A stretch of DNA of 64,000 bases from contig DASQDI010000033.1 of assembly GCA_035634255.1 (NCBI GenBank), positions 5,982 through 69,981 of the forward strand, given 5' to 3'. The DNA is from DATLMR01 sp035634255 (GTDB lineage Bacteria > Acidobacteriota > Blastocatellia > UBA7656). Both the position numbers and the translations under genes were made by a program. Shown one piece after another: positions 55,143-63,948 of this stretch (the stretch's first letter is position 1; every line of letters begins with the position of its first letter). Below the pieces are notes generated by a model. The model worked only from the letters and a program-made list of their open reading frames with translations, did no database searches and was not told where the DNA came from.

Positions 55143-55448
55143 GCCCATATTATTGGTTAATTCCGCCCCCCCGGCTCGGGGTGATCTATGTCACGGCGCT
55201 GATATTCGACGTAGGATCGAGGCCCGGCGGACGGGCGGACGGCCATTGCTTGACAAGCATAAATGTTGCGTGCCACCATGCAAATGGAGCTTTTTTCCTT
55301 GATTGCCGGTCAGCAACTTCGACTGCTCCGACTGCATCTTAGAGTTGCGACAATTCAGATCACACATAGGCGGACGAGTGGGCATTGGTAGAGAGCATCG
55401 GCTATTCAAGCACGCGATGTGTACTATATTTAGAAGGAGTATTCTTTC
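55143..55448. other. Intergenic region of 306 bp, nothing firm
   Basis: The region is AT-richer than its flanks. A perfect TTGACA at 55250-55255 has no matching -10 box. TACTATATT just before AGAAGGAG near 55422-55437 may be the -10 box of the next gene. An antisense ORF at 55191-55562 (Cys/Arg-rich) shows no coding signs. Confidence 0.45.
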
Positions 55449-56444
55449 ATGAGAAGATCGGTGATGATGCTGGCAGCGCTCGCACTGATGACGGCGCTGC
55501 ATGTACCTTTTACCCCAGCACAGACAGATCAGCCGGCGGCGGCCGCCCAGGACCCCAAACAAGCGGAAGCGGATGCTTACAAAGCCTGGTATGATGCCAA
55601 TGCGGCGAAAGACTTAAGCAAAGCCATCCCTCTTGCCAAGGAGTATCTGGCAAAATTCCCGAACGGTCAGTACGCGGCTTATCTGCGAGACAAGTGGCTT
55701 CCGCAGACCCAGGGCTTCCTCTTCAGCGAAGCCAGGAAAGCGAAAAACATAGGCGAGATGATCACAATCGGCAGGCAGGCCCTCGAAAAGGACCCCGAGA
55801 ATCTCGACTACATCTACCTGCTGGCCGTCGACATCCGCAGCAACGAGATATCGGCCAATCCGCCCAACTACGCGCACGCGAACGAGGCCGCCGAGTTCAC
55901 CGAGCGCGCCATCAGGCTCATCGAAGGGGGCAAGGTTCCGGGAGTCTTCGCCGACAAGTCCAAGTGGAATCAGAATGCCCAGCTCGCTTACCTGTACCAG
56001 AGCCTCGCCATACTCGCCGAGCAGAAGAAGGACACGAACAAGGCCATCGAGCTTTACGCGAAGTCCGCGAGCCTCGACGGCACGAACATAGTCAACTACT
56101 TCAGCTGCGGCCGCCTGCACCATGAGAAGTACCTGACCGCCGTGCAGAAGTATCAGGCTTTCCCGGAGGCCGACCGCACGGCCGACCCGGCCAAGCCGGA
56201 AGTCAAGGCCGCGCTCGACGAGGCCAACATGCACGCCGACAAGGTCATCGACTGCTGGGCCCGGTTCGTGGCGATGACGCCGACCAAGACCACGACGCGC
56301 GACCAGGTGGAGAAGGTCATCACGGGCCTTTACAACTACCGCCATCCCGACTCGCCCGATGGGTTGCAGAAGCTGATCGAGCAGTACCGCACGTCGGGCC
56401 CCTCCACGTCTTCGACCACCGGTTCCGCTTCGACCAAGCCCTGA
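55449..56444 (+). CDS. Exported TPR-repeat protein
   Basis: A 331-residue protein with a signal peptide (MMLAALALMTALHVPF, cleavage near TPAQ). A helical repeat region with TPR-like units follows (KAIPLAKEYLAKFPNGQYAAYLRDKW, EMITIGRQALEKDPENLDYIYLLA, KAIELYAKSASLDGTNI). A Ser/Thr-rich tail closes it. The start has AGAAGGAGTATTC upstream. Function unknown; a protein-binding role in the periplasm fits. A terminator follows the gene. Confidence 0.85.
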   Translation: MRRSVMMLAALALMTALHVPFTPAQTDQPAAAAQDPKQAEADAYKAWYDANAAKDLSKAIPLAKEYLAKFPNGQYAAYLRDKWLPQTQGFLFSEARKAKNIGEMITIGRQALEKDPENLDYIYLLAVDIRSNEISANPPNYAHANEAAEFTERAIRLIEGGKVPGVFADKSKWNQNAQLAYLYQSLAILAEQKKDTNKAIELYAKSASLDGTNIVNYFSCGRLHHEKYLTAVQKYQAFPEADRTADPAKPEVKAALDEANMHADKVIDCWARFVAMTPTKTTTRDQVEKVITGLYNYRHPDSPDGLQKLIEQYRTSGPSTSSTTGSASTKP

Positions 56445-56472
56445 GCGGTTGGCCGCGGCGAATGATTCGTGA

Positions 56473-56508
56473 TGAGCCAGCCCTCGACGGGGCTGGCTCA
56501 TTCTTTCT
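56473..56508 (+). terminator. Intrinsic terminator after the TPR gene
   Basis: TGAGCCAGCCC at 56473-56483 pairs perfectly with GGGCTGGCTCA at 56490-56500 around six bases. The T-rich stretch TTCTTTC follows on the plus strand. Confidence 0.8.
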
Positions 56509-56640
56509 GGCGGCCCACGCGCGGCGGGTCGGAGGTCTCTCACCGGTCTTTGAAACCGGATCGCTTGCGGGTTCGGCCCCTCCCCCGTTCCGGCGAGGCT
56601 GACGAGGGGGAGTCTTTGTATGCTATATTGTGAGTGAATT

Positions 56641-57561
56641 GTGAATGATGGCCGCGTTATGATCTCAATTGAACGCGAAAAAATGCTTTCGGAACTGGAG
56701 CAGAAGATAGGCCGCTCGTTCCGCTCGCGCGCCCTTCTGGACCGCGCGCTCACGCACCGCTCTTTCGCGAACGAGCGCGTGGGGAAAAACTGCCAGCACA
56801 ACGAAGCCCTCGAATTCCTCGGCGATTCCGTCCTCGGTCTGGTCGTGAGCGCGTGGCTGCTCGAACTCTTCCCGAGCCTCTCGGAAGGCAAGCTGTCGAA
56901 GATGAAAGCCTACCTCGTGAGCGAGTCGAGTCTGGTCGACCTGGCCGAGGAGATAGACCTGGGCCGTTACATACTGCTCAACCGCGGCGAAGAGAAGACC
57001 GGCGGCAGGCAGAAGAGGGCGCTCCTTGCCGACGCTTACGAGGCTTTGATAGGCGTGATCTACATCGACGGGGGGCTCGAAGCCGCGCAGAAATTCCTGC
57101 GCCGCGAGTTGAGCGTCAAGGTGCGGTCCATCAACCCCGAGTCGATGATCGGGGCCGATTACAAGTCCGCCCTACAGGAGAGGCTTCAGGCGGCGGGCGG
57201 GCCGGTGCCGGATTACGTCGTGGTCGAAGCGCTCGGCCCCGACCACCGGCGCACCTTCCGCGTGGAGGCGCGCATCGCCGGGAGCACGCTCGCGACCGGT
57301 GAGGGTAGCACTATCAAGATCGCCCAGCAGGAGGCCGCGCGCGCGGCGCTCTCTTCGCCCGAGGTGATCGGCAGCCTGTCGTCCGACTCAGGGCAGCAGG
57401 CCGACCCCTCCGGCCGGGATATACCCGAGCCGGGTGCGGGCGGGGATGAGGAAGAGATTCAGGAGCCCGTCATCGTCGCGCCCGCGGGCGCGGAGAAGGT
57501 CGCGCTCTCGGCCGACGCCGGGGATGAAGAGGAGGCGCGCGGCGTGGGCGTTGATGTTTAA
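56641..57561 (+). CDS. rnc: Ribonuclease III with extended acidic tail
   Basis: Cleaves double-stranded RNA, for example in rRNA processing. The start is a GTG at 56641 or an ATG at 56659; neither has a clear ribosome-binding site. The catalytic domain has the signature HNEALEFLGDSVL and the second acidic site DAYEALIGVIY. The dsRNA-binding domain follows (DYKSALQERLQAAGG to TIKIAQQEAARAAL). An extra acidic tail of about 70 residues (rich in Asp, Glu, Gly, Pro) is not usual for RNase III. The gene stands before lepB, an order seen in other bacteria. Confidence 0.93.
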   Translation: MNDGRVMISIEREKMLSELEQKIGRSFRSRALLDRALTHRSFANERVGKNCQHNEALEFLGDSVLGLVVSAWLLELFPSLSEGKLSKMKAYLVSESSLVDLAEEIDLGRYILLNRGEEKTGGRQKRALLADAYEALIGVIYIDGGLEAAQKFLRRELSVKVRSINPESMIGADYKSALQERLQAAGGPVPDYVVVEALGPDHRRTFRVEARIAGSTLATGEGSTIKIAQQEAARAALSSPEVIGSLSSDSGQQADPSGRDIPEPGAGGDEEEIQEPVIVAPAGAEKVALSADAGDEEEARGVGVDV

Positions 57562-57614
57562 ACTTGCGCGGACGTCAGGAGTTGAAGAGTTGAAGAATCG
57601 GGGTAGACATTTAT

Positions 57615-58592
57615 ATGAGTGAGAATCTGGATTTGCGAGCACAGGAGCGAAGGGCGCAGTTCGAAGCCGCCGAGGCCGAGAGGCTTGAGAAGGTGCAGGT
57701 CGTCGAGAGAAAGCCCGAGCCCATCCCGAGCGGCGAGCGCGAAGACCGGCCCGCTTTCAAAAAGGGCACCTTCCGCGAATACATAGAATCGGCGGTCGTC
57801 ACTCTCATCATGGCTTTATTCGGCATGACTTTCATCGTGCAGGCGGTTAAGGTCCCGACCGGGTCGATGAAGAACACGATCTGGGTCCAGGACCACCTGC
57901 TCGTGAACAAGTTCATCTTCGGCTCGCACGAAAGGCTCGACCTTCCCATATTCCCCTCGCGCACCATCAGGCGCGGCGACATCATCGTCTTCAAATACCC
58001 GCTCGGGCCGGAGACGAACTACGTAAAGCGCGTCATCGGGCTGCCGGGCGAGACCATAGAATTCAACAACTCTACTCACCGCCTGTTCATCAACGGGCAG
58101 GAGTTCCCCGAGCACCGCGTGTATGTCGAAGACGAGATCGGCGCCGGGTCGAAGCCGCTCGTGACGGCGCAGGACGCGGGAGCCCCGCCGGGGGCGCTCT
58201 GGACCGTGTACTACCAGGAGGAAGAGGGGAGCGACGCGGCGTCGTTCAGGGACGACGGCGCCGAGTACGCCGTCAGGCAGCCTTTCAGAGTCCCGATGAA
58301 GGGCGACCCGGTCCCGGACGAGATCAAAAACAATCCCCATTTACAAAAGGTCTACGACGCGGATGGCGACGGCAGGTACGACAGCGACCAGTACTTCGCG
58401 ATGGGCGACAACCGGGACGACAGCCAGGACAGCCGCTACTGGGGCACGGTCCCGCGCGGGAGCATAGTCGGCCGCGCGATGTTTGTCTACTGGTCCATCG
58501 ACCGGGACCAGGAGGGTGAAGGCGGCTCGAACTTCCTGACCGATTTCTTCACCAAATCGCGGTGGTCGCGCACCGGCACCTTCATCAAGTAG
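57615..58592 (+). CDS. lepB: Signal peptidase I
   Basis: Removes signal peptides at the outer face of the inner membrane. A 325-residue protein with one membrane helix (AVVTLIMALFGMTFIVQAV), catalytic Ser84 (PTGSMKNTI) and Lys138 (YVKRVIGLPGETI), and the conserved GDNRDDSQDSRYWG box. Between the Lys region and that box lies an insertion of about 90 residues with an EF-hand-like loop (DADGDGRYDSD), seen only in some lineages. The many secreted proteins in the window are its expected clients. Confidence 0.95.
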   Translation: MSENLDLRAQERRAQFEAAEAERLEKVQVVERKPEPIPSGEREDRPAFKKGTFREYIESAVVTLIMALFGMTFIVQAVKVPTGSMKNTIWVQDHLLVNKFIFGSHERLDLPIFPSRTIRRGDIIVFKYPLGPETNYVKRVIGLPGETIEFNNSTHRLFINGQEFPEHRVYVEDEIGAGSKPLVTAQDAGAPPGALWTVYYQEEEGSDAASFRDDGAEYAVRQPFRVPMKGDPVPDEIKNNPHLQKVYDADGDGRYDSDQYFAMGDNRDDSQDSRYWGTVPRGSIVGRAMFVYWSIDRDQEGEGGSNFLTDFFTKSRWSRTGTFIK

Positions 58593-58622
58593 GGGCGGAG
58601 AGGGTCGAGGGCTTCAAGCAGA

Positions 58623-59072
58623 GTGCGCATTGAACCTCAAGAGACAGATCCCGGAGAGCCGAAGAAGCGGGAGGCCGCCTTGCAGGTTGAGCCCGTGGAG
58701 CTCAGCCTGATCGAAGATCACCTGAATGACCTGCGCGAGCGCATAAGCGACGCGGGCCACGCGCTCGACGTCTACAGGGCGAAGACCGCCGCGGCCCTGG
58801 GCGGGGGGGTGTTCCTTTTACTTCTCGCCCTCGGGGCCGGCTACGACATCGTCTCGAACAACGAGGGCATCTGGTTCGCTTTCGGGGTGACCAGAGAGAT
58901 GCTCCACCGGCTGGCGGGCGGCCTCGGCTTCGCGAGCGTCTGCCTCTTCGCGCTCGCCGCCTGGCGCAACCGGATGCGCGACAGGGAGGGCGAAGCCAGA
59001 CTCTCGGAGCTTGAGCAGGAATTCGCCCGGTCGCTGGACCGCAGGGACGAAATCGCGCGTCTCAACGAGTAG
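58623..59072 (+). CDS. Small two-helix membrane protein, unknown
   Basis: A GTG at 58623 is the best start. The 149-residue protein has an acidic N-terminus, an amphipathic helix (LIEDHLNDLRERISDAGHAL), two membrane helices (ALGGGVFLLLLALGAGYDIV and LAGGLGFASVCLFALAAW) and a C-terminal charged helix, suggestive of a coiled coil. No family is recognised. It is 30 bp downstream of lepB and may belong to that operon. Confidence 0.7.
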   Translation: MRIEPQETDPGEPKKREAALQVEPVELSLIEDHLNDLRERISDAGHALDVYRAKTAAALGGGVFLLLLALGAGYDIVSNNEGIWFAFGVTREMLHRLAGGLGFASVCLFALAAWRNRMRDREGEARLSELEQEFARSLDRRDEIARLNE

Positions 59073-59099
59073 GCGCCCCATTCTCTACGATCCCGATCT

Positions 59100-60386
59100 T
59101 CAAACCCCATAAAGCTCAAGCCGAAACTCGTCGCCCAGCAGAGATATTCGCGGCTCGCGCTTGGTGAAGGCGTAATGCGCGCGGCGCAGGGCGGGTATCC
59201 CCCGGCGCGCGGGGTCGGTGCCGTATTCGCGGCTCGTGAACACGTGGTGCAGGCGCGGGTTCAGGTGCAGCGCCGCGCCGTATTCGACGGACTTCTTCGT
59301 GAGCCCGTTATTGCGGTTCGGGTTGATGAACTCGACCCGGTCGTCGAAGATCGAGATGCGCGAGGGGGTGACCGTGAGAGAGTAGTCGCGGTGGACGAGT
59401 AGGTTCGCTAAGGCTTCGATCAAGGCGTCCCGCGGGTAGTTGGCCCTAGCCTGAATCGGGTCGGCCTTCCCGTTGCTCCCGCGCGGGGGGCGCGTCTCCC
59501 ACAGGTCGACGTAACGCTTGATGAAGGCGAGCCCCCGGTCGAAGAGGGACGACAGGTTGCCGTAGAACTCCGCCTGCTCGATCACGGGGGAGTGTGAGTC
59601 CTTCCCCGAATACCTCGTGAGGAGGATGCGGCTTTGCGGGACCGCGCGCTCGACGGCCGGGGACCGCCCGAAGAGCAGGAAGCCGGCGAGCGTCGGGGTG
59701 ATGGTCGCGCCGTAGTCGGTCGCCAGCCTCAGGTCGCGCATGGCCGAGGGCGTCGGGAACCCTTCGGGCCGGCGGAAAGTCTCGCCTTCCAGGTCGCGAA
59801 TATAGCTCCAGACCAGCGCCTCGTCGACGTCGGTGATGTCCGCTTTCACCAGAGGCATGTCCTCGAACGAGGTCATGCGTGACCGGGCGAACAGGGCGGC
59901 GATCTCGGTCCCATCGGCTTCGCGCTTCGTCGACCCCACCCGTATGAAGTAGCGGTGATCGATGGTCGAATGCGGGGCGCGACGGTCGTCGACTTCGAGC
60001 ACCACGACGCGCACGCCGTTATCGAACGAGACCTTGTCTATCTTCGGGAGCAGGGGGGGCTTTATCTGGTTCCGGCATATGTCTATGAGCTGCTCTTCGA
60101 CCTGCTCGGGGTCGTCGAGCCCTTCGAGCCTGCGCTGGTCATTCACCCCGAAGACGACCGTGCCGCCCCCGGTGTTTGCCAGGGCGACGATCCCGGCGGT
60201 GATCTTCTCGGTGTTGACCAGGCGTAACTTGAATTCGAGGTAGGTATCTTCCCCGCCGCGCACCAGCGCCAGCAAATCATTTCGGTCGAGCATCCGCGAG
60301 TAGCCCCCCGTCATCTTCTGCTCGAAGTAGGAGCGCTCGCTTTCGGGGTTTCGCCGCACTGACCTGAACTTTCTGCCGCGTGCCAT
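59100..60386 (-). CDS. Schlafen/AlbA-type ATP-binding regulator-like protein
   Basis: A 428-residue protein with an N-terminal AlbA_2 (Schlafen) DNA-binding-like domain: EDTYLEFKLRLVN, IVALANTGGGTVVFGVNDQRRLEGL, RYFIRVGSTKREAD. A middle helical part follows, and then a C-terminal HATPase_c_4-like ATP-binding region (ALIEALANLLVHRDYSLT, SIFDDRVEFINPNR). Such proteins are often transcription regulators or parts of defence systems. The first 30 basic residues are an extra extension (ATG codons also at codons 25 and 32). AGGATCAACC lies upstream. It stands alone. Confidence 0.85.
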   Translation of the reverse strand: MARGRKFRSVRRNPESERSYFEQKMTGGYSRMLDRNDLLALVRGGEDTYLEFKLRLVNTEKITAGIVALANTGGGTVVFGVNDQRRLEGLDDPEQVEEQLIDICRNQIKPPLLPKIDKVSFDNGVRVVVLEVDDRRAPHSTIDHRYFIRVGSTKREADGTEIAALFARSRMTSFEDMPLVKADITDVDEALVWSYIRDLEGETFRRPEGFPTPSAMRDLRLATDYGATITPTLAGFLLFGRSPAVERAVPQSRILLTRYSGKDSHSPVIEQAEFYGNLSSLFDRGLAFIKRYVDLWETRPPRGSNGKADPIQARANYPRDALIEALANLLVHRDYSLTVTPSRISIFDDRVEFINPNRNNGLTKKSVEYGAALHLNPRLHHVFTSREYGTDPARRGIPALRRAHYAFTKREPRISLLGDEFRLELYGV

Positions 60387-60669
60387 GATGGTTGATCCTC
60401 GCCTGAATGTATTCTCTTCCGGAAGCTGTTTTTGAATGAAGAAAGACGGTGGGAACCTGTCGTTCGCGCGCTTGTCTTCTGGCGGTGTATTCTCCGGGCT
60501 CTCTCATACGACCCCTGCGCGCTTCCCTCTGTCAAAATCGTCCAGCAAATTTCAGCTTTTTCCGTTGCTGTCCGATGAAAATCATAGCATAACCGGCGGC
60601 CAATCCCGAAACTGCCGACTCCGCAAATCTACCCGGGAATCGGGGCCGGCCGCCGCCCTCTGAAGCGAA
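60387..60669. other. Intergenic region upstream of the Schlafen-type gene
   Basis: Between the start of the minus-strand Schlafen-type gene and the terminator of the next minus-strand gene. It must hold the promoter of the former. I see no ORF with coding character and no structured RNA. Confidence 0.45.
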
Positions 60670-60695
60670 AAGGCTCCGGTCGACCCGGAGCCTTT
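60669..60695 (-). terminator. Terminator of the TPR gene at 60731
   Basis: AAAGGCTCCGG-type arms (60669-60679 and 60685-60695) form an 11-bp stem around five bases. On the minus strand TTTTCGC follows. It lies about 35 bp beyond the stop of the TPR gene. Confidence 0.75.
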
Positions 60696-60730
60696 ATGTA
60701 GGTAGCGAAGAGGCCCTGCCGGCAGCGCGA

Positions 60731-62005
60731 CTACTTGCCGGCCGCCGCCTTCCTGTAGGGGTTCTTGAGGTATTCGGCAGCCTGCTTCCTGGAATCGAAC
60801 ACGTTGTCACGTTTCGTCACCGTCTGGTATTCGGCCAGAGCTTCCGTGCGCTTCCCCAGGACGTCGAGCGACTGGCCCGCGCGCAGGTGCGCGAGCGTCA
60901 CCAGCCCCTTGTCCGACTTCGGCCAGCGGATCACCTCCCTGTACTTTTCTACGGCCTGAGCGTCGTTCCCGCGCGCCGCCAGAGCCTCGCCCCACTGGTA
61001 GTTCACGAGGTCCGCGGCCGCTTTCGCCGCGTGCTCGCCCTGGAGCAGGTCGGCGAAGGCCTTGTCGGCCTCATCCGCCTTGCCCATTCGCGAGAGCATG
61101 GCCGCGCGCTCGACCCCGAGCAGGTAATTGCGCGGGTACTTGCTGGCGAGGTGGTTGATCATCTCGAAGGCGCGCTCGGGCTGGTTCTCGCGGCTGTAAA
61201 GGCCGATCAGCAGCACCCGCGCGTCGTCCGCCGTGTACTTCCCCTTATCCGTGACCATCAAGAGGTGCTCGATGCCTTTCTGCTTCGACCCCTTTATGCC
61301 CGCGAGCCGCGCGAGCGTCCGCCAGACCCATGGCAGACTATCGACAACGTACTCATAGAGGCCGATGCTCAGGTAGGCGTCCGTGTAGCCGGGGTCGAGC
61401 TTGATGACCCTCTTTTGCAGCTTAACCGATTCGTTCGCGTCCCCTATCGCGCGCCTGAAGCTGCGGTTGACGCTGAGGCTGTAGCCCGCGCGCAGGCCGA
61501 GCGCGGAGGCCTGATAGTACAGGGCCTCGACGTCCTGCGGGTTCGCCTGAAGCCGGGCCTTGCTCAGGGCCACGGCCTTCTTTATCAGGTCGTTGAATTC
61601 GCGGTCGCGCTTCAGGTCGGCTTCGTCCTGTTCGGCGTCCTGCACGTAGAACGACCCGCCCGAGTAGAGCGACGAAGAGAGCCTCCGGTTCGAGTTCAAC
61701 GTTTCGAGCCAGAGGTTGTTCGCGAGATAGACGTAACCCGCCGGGTTATCGGGCGACACCTTCGTCATCTGCTGAAAAATATCTCGCGCGCCCTTATAGT
61801 CAAGGTTATAGACCGCAGTATTGCCATCGATCCTCATCCGTTCGAAAGCGGCCGCGGCCGTCGAGTCGGCCGACTTCTCGGCCCCCAGGCTGGCCTGTTG
61901 CCGGGCTTCGCCCCCGGCCTTGCGCTCGGGCTTCGACATCGCGGGACTCATCGCGCCCGAAGTGACGACCGCGAGCATTAACAGCTTTACAAATATTGAT
62001 CGCAT
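60731..62005 (-). CDS. Exported TPR-repeat protein
   Basis: The ATG at 62005 is chosen because it starts a signal peptide (MRSIFVKLLMLAVVTSGAMSPAM) and has GAGAGG upstream; a 46-codon upstream extension overlaps the lipid-kinase gene and is rejected. The 424-residue product has many TPR-like helices (YKGARDIFQQMTKVSPDNPAGYVYLANNLWLE is shown by its first part YKGARDIFQQM, and later YTDAYLSIGLYEYVV). Function unknown. It could aid outer-membrane assembly, as other exported TPR proteins do; this is conjecture. Confidence 0.85.
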   Translation of the reverse strand: MRSIFVKLLMLAVVTSGAMSPAMSKPERKAGGEARQQASLGAEKSADSTAAAAFERMRIDGNTAVYNLDYKGARDIFQQMTKVSPDNPAGYVYLANNLWLETLNSNRRLSSSLYSGGSFYVQDAEQDEADLKRDREFNDLIKKAVALSKARLQANPQDVEALYYQASALGLRAGYSLSVNRSFRRAIGDANESVKLQKRVIKLDPGYTDAYLSIGLYEYVVDSLPWVWRTLARLAGIKGSKQKGIEHLLMVTDKGKYTADDARVLLIGLYSRENQPERAFEMINHLASKYPRNYLLGVERAAMLSRMGKADEADKAFADLLQGEHAAKAAADLVNYQWGEALAARGNDAQAVEKYREVIRWPKSDKGLVTLAHLRAGQSLDVLGKRTEALAEYQTVTKRDNVFDSRKQAAEYLKNPYRKAAAGK

Positions 62006-62055
62006 AATGAAACCTCTCGATTTGAAAACTCTTTGGCCCAAACTGCGGCCTCCGT

Positions 62056-62949
62056 TCACGGGACTATGATCGACAGCGCGTCGGGCACGGCGTCGAAGGT
62101 CATGGGCAGAGCGCCGATTATCTCGCCGTCGGCCTGCACCCACAGCTCGCGCGGGGACGAGGCTTTGACGTGCTGCCCGCGAACGAGGGTCGCTTTAGTC
62201 CGCTCCGCGTTGCCGCTCAGGCAGGCGGCCAGGTCGCTCAGGTAGACGACGTTGTTCGAGCGGCGCGGCATAATGAACACCTCGAACCACGGCTCTTCGA
62301 GCCGGGCTTTGGGAGTCATGCACAGCCCGCCTCCGTAGCCCTTGCCGTTGCCTACGAGGGTGAAGATGCTCTCGTATTTCCTGCCATCCACCTCGACCTC
62401 GAATGGCTCCGCGCGCCACGACACCATGTGCATGAGGCCCGTAACCCAGTAGGCGAACTGCCCCGTCATCCGCTTAAGCTTTAGATTCACGTCCCGGGCA
62501 ATCGAGGCGTCGAGCCCGATGCCGGAGAACATGAAAAAGTACCTTTGAAACGAGCCGGGCTTGGACGCGAGCCCGAGCGTTATTCTCCGGGTCTTCCCCG
62601 CGCCTATTATTTTGGCCAGCCCTTCCTTCCCGAAAGGGAGCCCGAGGTCGCGCGCGACCACGTTGGCCGTGCCCCCGGCCCACACGGCGAGCGAGGCGGG
62701 GCTTCCGATCATCCCCTGAATCACCTCGTTCAACGTCCCGTCGCCGCCATAGCTGATGACCGTGCCCGCGCCGCCTTTCACGGCGTCGCGCGCGAGTCGA
62801 GTCGCGTCGGAGGGCCCCGACGTGGCGCTCGCGACGGCCTCTATGCCCTCGGCTTCGAGCAGGCGAATCATGTCGAGCGCGTCTTCGTCGCGCCTGCCCG
62901 GCCGCCCCGACATGGGGTTATAGATTATCGCTGCCCGTTGACGCGCCAT
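62056..62949 (-). CDS. Diacylglycerol kinase-family lipid kinase
   Basis: A 297-residue cytoplasmic protein of the DagK/YegS/BmrU family: AIIYNPMSGRPG at the start, the nucleotide motif SYGGDGTLNEVIQG, and AVWAGGTANVVARDLGLP. The C-terminal beta-domain ends with ELWVQADGEIIGALPMTFD. Family members phosphorylate lipids such as diacylglycerol or sphingosine-like compounds. The lipid is not known here. The gene lies 50 bp upstream of the TPR gene, in the same direction. Confidence 0.92.
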   Translation of the reverse strand: MARQRAAIIYNPMSGRPGRRDEDALDMIRLLEAEGIEAVASATSGPSDATRLARDAVKGGAGTVISYGGDGTLNEVIQGMIGSPASLAVWAGGTANVVARDLGLPFGKEGLAKIIGAGKTRRITLGLASKPGSFQRYFFMFSGIGLDASIARDVNLKLKRMTGQFAYWVTGLMHMVSWRAEPFEVEVDGRKYESIFTLVGNGKGYGGGLCMTPKARLEEPWFEVFIMPRRSNNVVYLSDLAACLSGNAERTKATLVRGQHVKASSPRELWVQADGEIIGALPMTFDAVPDALSIIVP

Positions 62950-63226
62950 GATTTAGCTATCAGTGCAAGTCGGGTGCCGCCGCAGAAAAAGCTGTAATTA
63001 TTCTAAAACCCGCGCAATCCAATGGGCAAGCCGCGGCGGGTGCAGTATTTTCCAGACAATCGATGGGTCTGCACAAAAAGTCGGTAATGATGAGAGCGGG
63101 AGTGGATAGCCTGACCGAAATCACAAAATAGAAGTAAATAGCATGGGCTGTACTTGAAACAATACAAACCCATGCCTCTCTAATTAGGAACAACTCAACT
63201 CTAAGTATTCTGTAGTGTCCTGCTCT
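62950..63226. other. AT-richer intergenic region, 277 bp
   Basis: Base composition drops sharply here from the surrounding GC-rich genes. It contains no convincing ORF. It must hold the promoter of the lipid kinase gene on the minus strand. Confidence 0.5.
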
Positions 63227-63571
63227 TTATTGAGCTTCCTGTGTGCATTGAAACGACCCTATTTGAGAGTCTGTATTACCACTGCTGTCCGTTACGGCCA
63301 ACTGCACTACTTGGGGTCTGCCCACCCTGCAGTTGCCTACCATATAGTATCCATTATTGACAACCGGCGTCGGCGTCCAGTTGTAGGTGTAGGGGTATGT
63401 GCCGCCGCTCACATAGCCATAGCATTCAAATCTGCCGCCTCCTAACGATGAACAATACACTGAGTTGACGGACAGTGTGGTTGAGGCCGTGCCGGGAATG
63501 ACAGAAGTAGCCAGAAGCCCGGCAACAGCGATGATGAGCGCGAGCGCCCGAATCCAGTGAACTTTTAACAT
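63227..63571 (-). CDS. Small secreted protein, unknown
   Basis: A 114-residue protein. A signal peptide (ALALIIAVAGLLATSVIPGTAS) is followed by a mature part of about 85 residues, rich in Gly, Tyr, Ser and Thr. It has four cysteines (YCSS, ECYG, NCRV, QCTQ), which could form two disulfides, and a PKD-like GTYPYTYNWTPTP segment. GAGGAGGTCAAT before the ATG is a strong ribosome-binding site, and a good promoter lies upstream. Codon use is less GC-rich than in the rest of the window. I do not recognise a family. Confidence 0.75.
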   Translation of the reverse strand: MLKVHWIRALALIIAVAGLLATSVIPGTASTTLSVNSVYCSSLGGGRFECYGYVSGGTYPYTYNWTPTPVVNNGYYMVGNCRVGRPQVVQLAVTDSSGNTDSQIGSFQCTQEAQ

Positions 63572-63605
63572 ATTGACCTCCTCTATAGTATGTAAAATTG
63601 ATCAC

Positions 63606-63634
63606 AGAATATGCCCCTTAATATGCTAAGTCAA
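63606..63634 (-). promoter_or_regulatory. Sigma-70 promoter of the small secreted protein
   Basis: On the minus strand TTGACT, a 17-base spacer and TATTCT. The ATG is 35 bases beyond the -10 box, and the ribosome-binding site lies in between. Confidence 0.65.
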
Positions 63635-63796
63635 CACCGAACGAAAAGGGGAATCACTCAAAATCTGCTAACATATACCTGCCTCTATAACCTCGCCTCT
63701 ATTCTAATATAATCCCGCTGAAATCGACTTTCTGTGCATAATGGGCAGTTGCACAAAATGTTGAACACCGCTGTAACTTTATTTATCTTTTAGCCT

Positions 63797-63839
63797 ACTT
63801 TTAGTGCAAAGCCATCGATTGTGGCTTTGCACTAAAAGT
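63797..63839. repeat. Perfect 18-bp stem hairpin
   Basis: ACTTTTAGTGCAAAGCCA pairs with its exact complement at 63822-63839 around a seven-base loop. It lies about 110 bases upstream of the peptide gene at 63949. CCCTTTTGAACC follows on the plus strand, so it may act as a terminator or as an attenuator in the leader of that gene. Confidence 0.8.
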
Positions 63840-63948
63840 CCCTTTTGAACCAAAAGTCTGATTGACCCACGCTGAATAATATTTTTTCCACGTAGCGCCT
63901 AATACATAGTAAGATGCCGTCCAACTTTTCAAGAAAGGAGACGGTTCA

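Noticed and set aside
55250..55278. Promoter with a perfect TTGACA upstream of the TPR gene
   Set aside because: No -10 box at 16-18 bases (the place reads CCACCA).
55191..55562. 123-codon minus-strand ORF with many cysteines
   Set aside because: It overlaps the start of the clear TPR gene, has no ribosome-binding site and no family resemblance.
56543..56559. tRNA-like stem-loop (CCGGT, loop CTTTGAA, ACCGG) similar to a tRNA-Ser anticodon arm
   Set aside because: No D-arm, no proper T-arm and no matching acceptor could be built on either strand. The anticodon would be TTG. It is not selC, as no TCA anticodon fits.
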